Of a stretch of DNA of 6,824 nt, positions 1 to 5,954 are shown one piece after another. The notes beneath the pieces were generated by a model, which saw only the letters and a program-made list of their open reading frames with translations, was not told the DNA's origin and made no database searches. Positions within the stretch are counted from its first letter, which is position 1. Each line of letters begins with the position of its first letter. Position numbers and translations under genes: made by a program. The stretch is taken from assembly GCA_003153955.1 (NCBI GenBank), contig PMCB01000025.1, positions 9,325 through 16,148 on the forward strand, read 5' to 3'. Source of the stretch: Dehalococcoidia bacterium. Its GTDB lineage: Bacteria; Chloroflexota; Dehalococcoidia; Dehalococcoidales; Fen-1064.

Positions 1-45
1 GCCGTACTCTCACAGATTTGGCGTTAACCTGAGATTTATCGATAG

Positions 46-54
46 TGCTATAAT
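46..54 (+). promoter_or_regulatory. Extended -10 promoter of ilvE
   Basis: TG-C-TATAAT (46-54) is a perfect extended -10 element for a housekeeping sigma factor. Transcription would begin near base 61 and give a leader of about 28 nt before the GTG at 89. No good -35 box is present. The best is TTAACC (24-29) at a long 19 nt spacing, which fits extended -10 promoters that depend little on -35. The short leader leaves no room for a T-box or attenuator. Confidence 0.65.
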
Positions 55-88
55 ATTTTCTAAGTACTTTCGAACGGAGCATACGACT

Positions 89-1150
89 GTGAAGATAAAT
101 GTCACCAAAGTAAAAAAGAGCCGGGTCAACGAAGTGGATATGAAAAACCTCAATTTCGGCGAGGTTTTTTCCGACCACATGTTGATTATCGATTATATTG
201 ACGGTAAGTGGCAGACCCCGCAAATCCTGCCGTACGGGGATATCTGTTTTCCGCCTTCAATCTGCGCCATCCATTACGGCCAGGTCATTTTCGAAGGTTT
301 GAAAGCTTTCTATACCAGGGACGGCAAAATCAATATTTTCCGTCCCCAGAAATACCACGAGCGGATGAACCGGTCGGCCCGGCGCCTCTGCATCCCCGAA
401 ATGGACTATGACCTATTCTTCAACTCGATGGTCGAATTGCTGAAGCTGGATCAAACCTGGGTCCCGCATCAGAAAGGCTATTCGCTTTACATCCGGCCGT
501 TTATTTTCGCCACCGACAGCTACATCGGCGTGCGCGTCTCCAAGAATTACCGCTTCATGATTATCCTTTCGCCGGTGGCCGCCTATTACAAAGAGGGTCT
601 GAATCCGGTACGTTTGATCACCGAATCTGAATACGTGCGGGCAGCCAAGGGCGGATTGGGCGGCGCTAAAACCCCCGCCAACTATGCGGCCAGTTTGTTA
701 CCCGGCAATGAAGCACACAAGAAAGGTTTCACCCAGGTATTGTGGCTCGATGCCGCCGAACATAAATACATCGAAGAAGTCGGTACTATGAATATCTGCT
801 TCGTGATCAATAACGAAATAGTTACGCCGCCGCTGGACGGCACGATTCTGGAAGGGACTACCCGCGATAGTGTATTACGCATCGCCCGCGAAGCCGGCAT
901 CAAAGTCAATGAACGGCGCATCACCATCGACGAAGTCTTTGCCGCGGCCCAAAACGGCAGCCTGAACGAAGTTTTCGGCACCGGCACGGCGGCCGTCATT
1001 TCCCCGGTCGGCGAAATCCAGCACCTGGATAAGCTGATTAAGATTAACGACGGCAAAATCGGCGCGCTTTCACAGAAGTTCTATGATGAGGTCACTGCCG
1101 TGCAATACGGGGAAAAACCGGACAAATACGGCTGGATTGTGACGCTGTAA
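89..1150 (+). CDS. ilvE: Branched-chain-amino-acid aminotransferase
   Basis: This is a PLP-dependent fold-type IV (class IV) aminotransferase. It exchanges amino groups between leucine, isoleucine or valine and 2-oxoglutarate, the last step of branched-chain amino acid synthesis, in the cytoplasm. At 353 residues it matches the longer type-II BCATs (about 350) rather than E. coli IlvE (about 310). Visible hallmarks are IHYGQVIFEGLKAF (61-74), the predicted PLP-binding lysine K194 in GGLGGAKTPANYAASL, YIEEVGTMN (227-235), LEGTTRDSVLRIA (254-266) and the phosphate-binding FGTGTAAVISPV (296-307). The GTG start at 89 has GGAG at 76-79, 9 nt upstream. The gene seems to be its own transcription unit. 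No ilvBCD or leuA neighbours are visible, so the physiological direction (synthesis or breakdown) is inferred from the family. Confidence 0.93.
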   Translation: MKINVTKVKKSRVNEVDMKNLNFGEVFSDHMLIIDYIDGKWQTPQILPYGDICFPPSICAIHYGQVIFEGLKAFYTRDGKINIFRPQKYHERMNRSARRLCIPEMDYDLFFNSMVELLKLDQTWVPHQKGYSLYIRPFIFATDSYIGVRVSKNYRFMIILSPVAAYYKEGLNPVRLITESEYVRAAKGGLGGAKTPANYAASLLPGNEAHKKGFTQVLWLDAAEHKYIEEVGTMNICFVINNEIVTPPLDGTILEGTTRDSVLRIAREAGIKVNERRITIDEVFAAAQNGSLNEVFGTGTAAVISPVGEIQHLDKLIKINDGKIGALSQKFYDEVTAVQYGEKPDKYGWIVTL

Positions 1151-1217
1151 GAGCGCCCATCAGTCTTACCTAGAAATACTAATTTAATTCTTCCTTTTTA
1201 AGGCTATACGAAAAATG

Positions 1218-1248
1218 TGGATTGTCGGGTCAAGCCCGACAATGACAA
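1218..1248 (-). repeat. REP-like hairpin repeat, copy A
   Basis: Read on the minus strand it is TTGTCATT, then a hairpin, then AATCCA. The plus strand shows a perfect 9-bp inverted repeat, ATTGTCGGG (1221-1229) and CCCGACAAT (1235-1243), around a 5-nt loop. The outer bases match copies B and C in this window. It lies after ilvE and has no coding potential. It may fold in the ilvE mRNA 3' end, but no T-run follows on the plus strand, so it is not a classic ilvE terminator. Confidence 0.65.
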
Positions 1249-1263
1249 TGAAAATAAACCTGC

Positions 1264-1336
1264 TTGTCATTCTTGAGCCTTAAAGCGAAATACTTACGAC
1301 CCCAGTCGTAATGTACCGACCGGATCGGGAATCCAG
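1264..1336 (+). repeat. REP-like repeat, copy B, with an enlarged core
   Basis: It begins TTGTCATT (1264-1271) and ends GGGAATCCAG (1327-1336), the same ends as copy C, but the interior is 73 bp overall instead of 29. Inside is a second palindrome, TACTTACGAC (1291-1300) against GTCGTAATGTA (1305-1315): 10 bp with one bulged T and a CCCA loop. The first part (GTCATTCTTGAGCC...GCGAA) also resembles another common extragenic repeat type beginning TGTCATTCTGAGC, so it may be a mosaic. It lies opposite copy A, 15 bp away, just upstream of the LOG gene. Confidence 0.5.
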
Positions 1337-1352
1337 TTTTATTGGGGGAATG

Positions 1353-1361
1353 TGGTAATAT
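1353..1361 (+). promoter_or_regulatory. Possible extended -10 promoter of the LOG gene
   Basis: TG-G-TAATAT (1353-1361) matches an extended -10 with 4 of 6 hexamer bases. It would start transcription near 1368, leaving the strong ribosome site at 1376-1382 within the leader. No convincing -35 is seen. A promoter is expected here because the repeats at 1218-1336 separate this gene from ilvE. Confidence 0.3.
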
Positions 1362-1387
1362 CAAGATATTTAACCGGGAGGGAATTG

Positions 1388-2089
1388 ATGGCAAACGGAT
1401 ATGAAATCAATGATATGGCGAAAGAGGAATCGTGGCGCCTTTTCCGCATCATGGGCGAAATGGTAGAGGGTTTTGACGGTCTGTCTGGCGTCGAACCGGC
1501 GGTCACGATTTACGGTTCCGCCAGGATCAAACCAAATGATGAACTATATACCCAAACCATCGAAATTGCCCACCGGCTGGGTGAACTGGGTTTTTCCATC
1601 ATCACGGGTGGCGGCCCCGGTATCATGGAAGCCGCGAATAGAGGTGCCGCCGAAGCCGGCGCCAAATCCGTCGGACTGAATATCGAATTACCCGTCGAAC
1701 AGGCGTGTAATGTCTACGCCACGAAAGTCATCACATTTAAACACTTTTTTGTGCGCAAAGTGATGCTGGTGAAATATGCTACTGCGTTTATCATCATGCC
1801 GGGCGGGCTGGGCACGATGGACGAACTGACCGAGGTTTTGACCTTGATCCAGACCCATAAAATAAAACCGTTTCCGGTGATTCTTTACGACAGCAAATTC
1901 TGGCAGGGATTTATCGATTGGCTGCATACTACCGTTGCACCAAGAAATTATATCGCGATAGATGATTTCAATTTACTGCGTGTCTGCGACACCCCGACCA
2001 GTGTGGTGGAAACGGTGCAGCAGTGGTACATCAAACAGGAAGTCGCCGGCCAAAAAGCCCTCGGCCATAATAATGGCGCGGGCCTTTAG
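1388..2089 (+). CDS. LOG-family (TIGR00730) nucleoside 5'-monophosphate phosphoribohydrolase
   Basis: This is a cytoplasmic Rossmann-like protein of the LOG family, often mislabelled lysine decarboxylase. Characterised members split purine or cytokinin nucleoside 5'-monophosphates into base and ribose 5-phosphate. The ATG at 1388 is chosen because GGGAGGG (1376-1382) lies 5 nt upstream; the GTG at 1352 would add only 12 unconserved residues. That gives 233 residues, usual for the longer bacterial LOG group. Key signatures, numbered from this start, are TGGGPGIMEAANRG (73-86) with E81, the conserved R123 in FFVRKVML, and the family motif PGGLGTMDE (138-146) with E146. About 35 residues precede the first strand (VTIYGSARI), as in the long form. 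The natural substrate cannot be told from sequence. It converges on the beta-CASP gene, and its last codons form a hairpin. Confidence 0.88.
   Translation: MANGYEINDMAKEESWRLFRIMGEMVEGFDGLSGVEPAVTIYGSARIKPNDELYTQTIEIAHRLGELGFSIITGGGPGIMEAANRGAAEAGAKSVGLNIELPVEQACNVYATKVITFKHFFVRKVMLVKYATAFIIMPGGLGTMDELTEVLTLIQTHKIKPFPVILYDSKFWQGFIDWLHTTVAPRNYIAIDDFNLLRVCDTPTSVVETVQQWYIKQEVAGQKALGHNNGAGL
2052..2087 (-). terminator. Terminator-like hairpin of the beta-CASP gene, inside the LOG 3' end
   Basis: GCCC (2057-2060) pairs with GGGC (2080-2083), and inside it GCCAT (2064-2068) pairs with ATGGC (2073-2077) around an AATA loop. On the minus strand the hairpin is followed directly by TTTTT (2056-2052), as in an intrinsic terminator. 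It lies just past the beta-CASP stop codon and wholly within the last codons of the convergent LOG gene. On the plus strand only TTT follows, so any action on the LOG transcript would be weak. Confidence 0.45.
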
Positions 2090-3492
2090 TCCAGGTTGAA
2101 TTCTTCCAGGTATTTCGGCACACTGACTTTCCAGCCTTTGCTTTGCCTGATGGTCTCGGCATAAGCATTCGCGGAGCTTTCTTCACCGTGCACCACAAAA
2201 ACCTGACGCGGCGGCCGCTTCAAACCGGATATCCAGCCCAGCAATTCGTTTTTATCCGCATGAGATGAGAAACCGTTCAGTTTGATGATTTTCGCTTTTA
2301 CCGGATAATTCTGCCCGAGTATTCTCACATTGGCAGCTCCATCGGTGATTTGACGTCCCAGTGTATCCACCGCCTGGTAACCCACAAACAGGATGGTGCT
2401 TTCCGGCCGGGTGATATTCTGGATCAGATGATACTTAATTCTGCCGCCATTGCACATCCCTGCGCCGGAGATGATGATGGTCGGCTCTTTGATATTATTG
2501 ATGGATTTTGAATCCTCGATGGAAGTCATACATTTCAATCCGGCGAAGGAGAAGGGCGATTTCCCTTCCTTGAGCAGCGCTTTCATGTCATCATCGAAAA
2601 GGTCCATGTGTTTGCAGAAGATATTGGTAATGTCCACGGCCATCGGGCTGTCCAGCAGCACCTGAATCGGCTTAATTTTTTTGGCGGTAAGCGCCAGGCT
2701 TAGATAATAAAGCAGGTCTTGAGACCTTTCCAGCGCAAAACTGGGGATAACAATGTTACCGCCGGCCGCTACCGTGGCGTTAATCACATCGATGAGGTCT
2801 GGGTACATCGCTAATGGTGAATCCAATTCCCGGTCGCCGTAAGTTGATTCGGTCCAAACATAATCGGCGTTATCGAAAACCGTCGGATTATTTAAAATCG
2901 GTTTGTTCTGCCGTCCGATATCGCCGGAGAAGAGCAATGTCCGCTGCTCGCCGTTTTGCTCAATTTTAACCTCGATCATGGCCGCGCCCAGCACATGCCC
3001 GGCATCGTAAAAAGTAAAACTGATCCCTTTGGCTAATTGCATCGTTTGTTTGTAAGGGACAGGCGTTAAATGGGATATCGCAGCTTGCGCGTCCGGGACT
3101 GTATATAAAGGTAATTCGGGATGAGGGACGACCCGACCGTCACGAAGGTGCCTTTTCTTTTTGTTTTCCGCATCCTGCGTTTGCAGATGGGCAGCATCCA
3201 TCAGCATTACGGCAGTGATATCTTCGGTGGCGCTGGTGCAGTAAATCTCTTTATGGAAACCTTCTTTGACCAGCTTCGGTAAATAACCGCAATGGTCAAG
3301 ATGTGCGTGTGTCAACAAAACAGCGTCGATGTTATGCGGATTAACCGGGAAAGGCGCCCAATCTCTGACCTTTAAATCGTGCTCCTGAAATAAGCCGCAA
3401 TCTACCAGGAATTTAAAACCGTTGGCTTCTATCAGATACCGGGAACCGGTAACATTTTGCGACGCACCGAGAAAAGTAATTTTTATCTGCAT
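2086..3492 (-). CDS. Beta-CASP metallo-beta-lactamase ribonuclease (COG1236 / CPSF73-like)
   Basis: This is a zinc-dependent RNA-processing nuclease of the metallo-beta-lactamase superfamily with a beta-CASP insert, related to CPSF73 and bacterial YSH1-like enzymes. It is presumed to act on cytoplasmic RNA as an endo- or 5' exonuclease. With the ATG at 3492 it has 468 residues, typical of the family. Metal-binding motifs are THAHLDHCG (61-69), H166 in DAGHVLGA, D191 in FSGDIG, H411 in SSHAD and H435 in VHGE. The beta-CASP acidic motif is E215 in TESTYGDRE, followed by PSFALERSQD (250-259), SGAGMCNGGR (342-351) and GYQAVDTLGRQ (371-381). The start is set by GGGAG (minus strand, 3503-3499) 6 nt upstream and by alignment of MQIKITFLGA with the family. 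An upstream in-frame ATG at 3561 would add 23 unlikely residues. Its TAA overlaps the LOG stop codon. Confidence 0.9.
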   Translation of the reverse strand: MQIKITFLGASQNVTGSRYLIEANGFKFLVDCGLFQEHDLKVRDWAPFPVNPHNIDAVLLTHAHLDHCGYLPKLVKEGFHKEIYCTSATEDITAVMLMDAAHLQTQDAENKKKRHLRDGRVVPHPELPLYTVPDAQAAISHLTPVPYKQTMQLAKGISFTFYDAGHVLGAAMIEVKIEQNGEQRTLLFSGDIGRQNKPILNNPTVFDNADYVWTESTYGDRELDSPLAMYPDLIDVINATVAAGGNIVIPSFALERSQDLLYYLSLALTAKKIKPIQVLLDSPMAVDITNIFCKHMDLFDDDMKALLKEGKSPFSFAGLKCMTSIEDSKSINNIKEPTIIISGAGMCNGGRIKYHLIQNITRPESTILFVGYQAVDTLGRQITDGAANVRILGQNYPVKAKIIKLNGFSSHADKNELLGWISGLKRPPRQVFVVHGEESSANAYAETIRQSKGWKVSVPKYLEEFNLD

Positions 3493-3513
3493 TTCAATCT
3501 CCCAATTTAATCC

Positions 3514-3542
3514 AATATAACAGAAAGCAGAACGGGAAACAA
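3514..3542 (-). promoter_or_regulatory. Promoter of the beta-CASP gene
   Basis: On the minus strand TTGTTT (3542-3537) lies 17 nt before TATATT (3519-3514), and the -10 is extended by TG (3522-3521) plus one base. The start point would be near 3507, so the ribosome site GGGAG at 3503-3499 would be close to the 5' end of the mRNA. Confidence 0.5.
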
Positions 3543-3606
3543 TGGATAAGGAAAAATCCAAACAAACGATAATTCCAAAATTCGCATTTTATAAGAGTGC
3601 AAGGTA

Positions 3607-3633
3607 TTGACAGACAGATATATAATGTACTAT
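3607..3633 (+). promoter_or_regulatory. Promoter region of plsY
   Basis: A perfect TTGACA (3607-3612) and a perfect TATAAT (3621-3626) are present but only 8 nt apart, too close to work together. TTGACA could pair with TACTAT (3628-3633) at 15 nt. Alternatively TATAAT could act with a poor -35 upstream. Either start leaves a short leader before the plsY ribosome site at 3661-3666. Confidence 0.5.
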
Positions 3634-3672
3634 TCTCAATCAGCGAGACAACTGTCGCCAAAGGAGAAACCC

Positions 3673-4305
3673 GTGACCGGACTTCTGATTGCCGCTGTTT
3701 TAATCGGCGCTTATCTGCTGGGGTCAATTCCTTCAGCTTATCTCATCGGTAAATTCAAAAAAGGCACCGATATCCGCAAAGTCGGCAGTAAGAACATGGG
3801 CGCAATGAACGTCATTTACAATGTCGGTTTCTGGTGGGGCGCCCTGGTCATGATTATTGATATCGGCAAAGGCGTGCTGGCGATGTTCGTCGCGAAAGAG
3901 CTCCTCCTGCCGCATTCGGAATTAGCTTATTACGCCGCCGGTATTATCGTAATATTAGGCCATAATTTCCCGGTTTTTCTCAAATTTCGCGGGGGAAAAG
4001 GCGGCGCTACCGCCGTCGGCGTGCTCAGTTATCTGATGTTTCCTTTCGGGTTTTTGGTGGGGCTGGGATTTTTTGGGGTGTTGATGCTGATCACCCGCTT
4101 CCCGACACTCAGCTACGGCCTCGGGCTGCTCACTTTCCCCTTCGTTGGCTGGCTGCATTATCACAACGGGAATTGGGTAATTTTTTCTTCGATTGTTGTC
4201 GCTATACCGTTTATCCGTTATGTACCCAGACTAAAAGAAATCTACGGTAAAGCGGGCAACCTCGGCCATGCGATCCGCCGTAAAAACCTGAAAGACCGGT
4301 TCTAA
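3673..4305 (+). CDS. plsY: Acyl-phosphate:glycerol-3-phosphate acyltransferase PlsY
   Basis: This is an integral membrane enzyme that moves the acyl group from acyl-phosphate (made by PlsX) to glycerol 3-phosphate, giving lysophosphatidate, the first committed step of phospholipid synthesis in most bacteria. The GTG at 3673 is chosen because AAGGAG (3661-3666) lies 6 nt upstream and the first helix starts at once. This gives 210 residues, the usual length. Family motifs are GSIPSAYLIGK (17-27), GSKNMGAMN (38-46), DIGKG (63-67) and GHNFPVFLKFRGGKGG (96-111). Hydrophobic stretches lie near residues 3-25, 52-75, 84-103, 115-140 and 145-185, and the C-terminus is basic. The second motif departs from the usual GSGNxGATN, with K40 for Gly and M45 for Thr, so it may be a divergent paralog. 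No plsX is nearby. Confidence 0.9.
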   Translation: MTGLLIAAVLIGAYLLGSIPSAYLIGKFKKGTDIRKVGSKNMGAMNVIYNVGFWWGALVMIIDIGKGVLAMFVAKELLLPHSELAYYAAGIIVILGHNFPVFLKFRGGKGGATAVGVLSYLMFPFGFLVGLGFFGVLMLITRFPTLSYGLGLLTFPFVGWLHYHNGNWVIFSSIVVAIPFIRYVPRLKEIYGKAGNLGHAIRRKNLKDRF

Positions 4306-4374
4306 ACCTGAATACAAATCCCCCTATATGGCCTTCCGAAATCTTCTGGATTGTCTGATCAGTCCCACAACGAT

Positions 4375-4416
4375 AAAAAAACATGATAGATTCAAGCATA
4401 AGCTTGAATCTATCAT
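4375..4416 (-). terminator. Intrinsic terminator of the SDR transcript
   Basis: A perfect 15-bp inverted repeat (4383-4397 with 4402-4416) closes on an ATAA loop. On the minus strand it is followed after one base by seven T's (4381-4375). It is well placed to end transcripts coming leftward from the SDR gene, 138 bp past its stop. On the plus strand no T-run follows, so it would only be a 3' stem for plsY mRNA. Confidence 0.75.
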
Positions 4417-4423
4417 CACTCAC

Positions 4424-4452
4424 TTGTCATTCCCGCGTAGGCGGGAATCCAG
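4424..4452 (+). repeat. REP-like hairpin repeat, copy C
   Basis: TTGTCATT...AATCCAG with a perfect 8-bp stem, ATTCCCGC (4429-4436) and GCGGGAAT (4441-4448), around a GTAG loop. This short palindrome type is common between genes in many environmental bacteria. It shares outer bases with copies A and B of this window and lies just right of the SDR terminator. Confidence 0.75.
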
Positions 4453-4553
4453 ATAAACCAAACGTTAATTTTCGGGCATCGCCGGATTTTAACAAGTGTT
4501 TTTATACTTCGCAGCGATGATATTATTTCATCAAAAATCCAGAATAAATTCTT

Positions 4554-5465
4554 TTATGCCTGCGGCGGCGCCGGGTTCTTATAATTTTCCAGCAGTACCT
4601 TCGGCACCAGCGAAATCAGTTCGTCCACATTCAATAATTTTCCATTTTCCTGGGTAATCGTCTTCGCCCTGGCCGATTCCGAATAAATCGAGATATTGGG
4701 ATATGTAACATCGAAGACCTGGCCGTTGATATTGGCCGCTTCCGCAGTGCAGAGATAAACGACGAAAGGCGCTACCGTTTCCGGACCCGGCGGATGAATT
4801 AATTCTTCATATCTTTCCCTGGTAATCAATCCGGAATCCAAACGCTTCTGGAAACCGGCTTTCACATCCTCGCTCAGAGTGAAGCGCGTCCCGGCGGTCG
4901 GGGCGTAAGCATTACAGGTAATCCCGTAACGCCCGACCTCCCGGGCCACCGCCCGGGTCAACCCGACGATGCCCGCTTTCGCAGCCGAATAGTTGCAGTG
5001 CCCTACCGCGCCCAACCATGCTGTAGAGGTTGTATTGATAATCCGTCCCCACTTTTGTTCCCGCATTAAAGGGGTGGCGTGGCGGATGCAGTTGAAAGAG
5101 CTTTTCAGATAGGAGTTAATGGACACATCCCATTCTTCTTCGGACATGTTCCAGACCATTTTCGGGGCATCCGAACCGGCGTTGTTGACGACGATATCGA
5201 TTCTACCAAAACTGGCAACGGCGGTCTGAATCGCCTGCTGCGCTTCCTTAAAATTCGAAACACTGCCGAAAAACGGCACTGCCTGGCCGCCGGCTGATTC
5301 AATCTCTGCGGCCACTGTCGCGGCGTCTCCTCCCTGCGTCCCCGGCTTCCGGTTGTTGGTGACCACCCCGGCGCCTTCCGCTGCTAGGGCCACAGCAACA
5401 GCTTTACCGATTCCCTGACCCGACCCCGTGACCAGCGCGACTTTACCTGCTAATTTACCGGCCAT
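4554..5465 (-). CDS. SDR dehydrogenase, MFE-2 / (3R)-hydroxyacyl-CoA dehydrogenase-like
   Basis: This is a classical short-chain dehydrogenase of 303 residues, longer than the usual 250 because of a C-terminal tail. Cofactor motif TGSGQGIG (13-20), NNAG (94-97), catalytic N117, S147, Y159 and K163 (YSAAK) are all present. The insert GGDAATVAAEIESAGG (45-60), the loop NAYAPTAGTRFT (185-196) in place of the usual NxxxPGxxxT, and APFVVYLCTAEAANINGQVF recall the dehydrogenase domain of peroxisomal multifunctional enzyme 2 (HSD17B4). That family oxidises (3R)-hydroxyacyl-CoA to 3-ketoacyl-CoA. N38, R39 and K40 after the second strand hint at NADP rather than NAD. No hydratase or sterol-carrier domain is attached. 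The ATG at 5465 follows GGAGGA (minus 5476-5471) by 5 nt. The substrate is not known; a FabG-like or other ketoreductase role is possible. Confidence 0.82.
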   Translation of the reverse strand: MAGKLAGKVALVTGSGQGIGKAVAVALAAEGAGVVTNNRKPGTQGGDAATVAAEIESAGGQAVPFFGSVSNFKEAQQAIQTAVASFGRIDIVVNNAGSDAPKMVWNMSEEEWDVSINSYLKSSFNCIRHATPLMREQKWGRIINTTSTAWLGAVGHCNYSAAKAGIVGLTRAVAREVGRYGITCNAYAPTAGTRFTLSEDVKAGFQKRLDSGLITRERYEELIHPPGPETVAPFVVYLCTAEAANINGQVFDVTYPNISIYSESARAKTITQENGKLLNVDELISLVPKVLLENYKNPAPPQA

Positions 5466-5576
5466 CTTTATCCTCCATCAAATTATTTATTCACAAAAGA
5501 GAAAGGAAAACAGGCGTGACGCTTAATTAATGTCAACATACTACCATACGTCGGAATGATTCGTTATACACAAAAT

Positions 5577-5626
5577 GACGGACTTTTCACCAAAAAGTGG
5601 CAGATTTGGCGTAGTAAAAGTCCGTC
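5577..5626. repeat. Long inverted repeat, possible 3' hairpin of the membrane-protein operon
   Basis: GACGGACTTTT (5577-5587) and AAAAGTCCGTC (5616-5626) form a perfect 11-bp stem. In the 28-nt interior CCAAA (5590-5594) can pair with TTTGG (5605-5609). It lies between the two-helix protein gene and the SDR gene, both on the minus strand. On that strand it is followed only by ATTTTGTG, a weak T-run, so it may be a poor terminator, an mRNA 3' stabiliser or the remains of a small mobile palindrome. Confidence 0.5.
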
Positions 5627-5657
5627 CTCAGTTTCAGGATATTAAATTTTTAGTTTT

Positions 5658-5930
5658 TCAGTTTCGGCCGTCCGTCCTTCTTTTTTCACCCATTCTTTTC
5701 CATTGATTGGTAAACACCAGCGCTGCGAATATACTGATCAGCAGCGTGCCGATAATTTCCCCGTATAATATCACGCGATTCAGTTCTTTAAAAAAAACCT
5801 CTCCGTTCCTGGCGATAAACAGCAGTTGAATACATAAAGCCAGCGCTGACGCGAACAGTAACAATTGAGCTGCCAGCACCGCGATTGTTGATTTCAACCT
5901 TCTTCCGTATAACAGAGTTGAGAAAGGCAT
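5658..5930 (-). CDS. Small two-helix membrane protein of unknown function
   Basis: No family is recognised. The 90-residue product has two clear hydrophobic helices, about residues 15-40 and 53-74, joined by a short polar loop (RNGEVFFKELNR). Basic residues flank them at the N-terminus (R10, R11, K13) and C-terminus (K78, R79, K83 to R85), so by the positive-inside rule both ends should be cytoplasmic. A strong ribosome site, GGAGGTG (minus 5941-5935), precedes the ATG at 5930. The gene starts 24 bp after the stop of the surface protein gene on the same strand, so the two are very likely co-transcribed. Its role may be tied to that protein, for instance as a membrane partner, but nothing in the sequence shows this. 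Confidence 0.7.
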   Translation of the reverse strand: MPFSTLLYGRRLKSTIAVLAAQLLLFASALALCIQLLFIARNGEVFFKELNRVILYGEIIGTLLISIFAALVFTNQWKRMGEKRRTDGRN

Positions 5931-5954
5931 TTTACACCTCCATTATAAGTTAAC

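Noticed and set aside
13..24. 12-base direct repeat CAGATTTGGCGT also at 5601-5612
   Set aside because: About one such match is expected by chance in a window of this size, and the flanks do not agree.
682..1056. Minus-strand reading frame of 124 codons inside ilvE
   Set aside because: Shadow of the ilvE frame with no ribosome site and no recognisable domain; other short overlapping frames in the window were dropped for the same reason.
1352..1387. GTG at 1352 as start of the LOG gene
   Set aside because: The ATG at 1388 has a far better spaced ribosome site (GGGAGGG, 5 nt) and the 12 extra residues match nothing expected in the family.
3493..3561. Longer N-terminus for the beta-CASP protein from ATG 3561
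   Set aside because: It would run through the likely promoter, and the family begins at the MQIKITFLGA strand, which has its own GGGAG site.
3607..3672. TTG 3607 as plsY start
   Set aside because: It coincides with a TTGACA promoter box, has no ribosome site, and adds 22 polar residues before the first helix; GTG 3673 has AAGGAG at 6 nt.
5531..5536. TTGACA on the minus strand upstream of the SDR gene
   Set aside because: At the proper distance there is only CTGTTT, a very poor -10, so no promoter is claimed.
5942..5947. TATAAT on the minus strand just before the two-helix protein gene
   Set aside because: It abuts the ribosome site, so a transcript from it would start inside or past GGAGG; more likely chance in AT-rich spacer within an operon.
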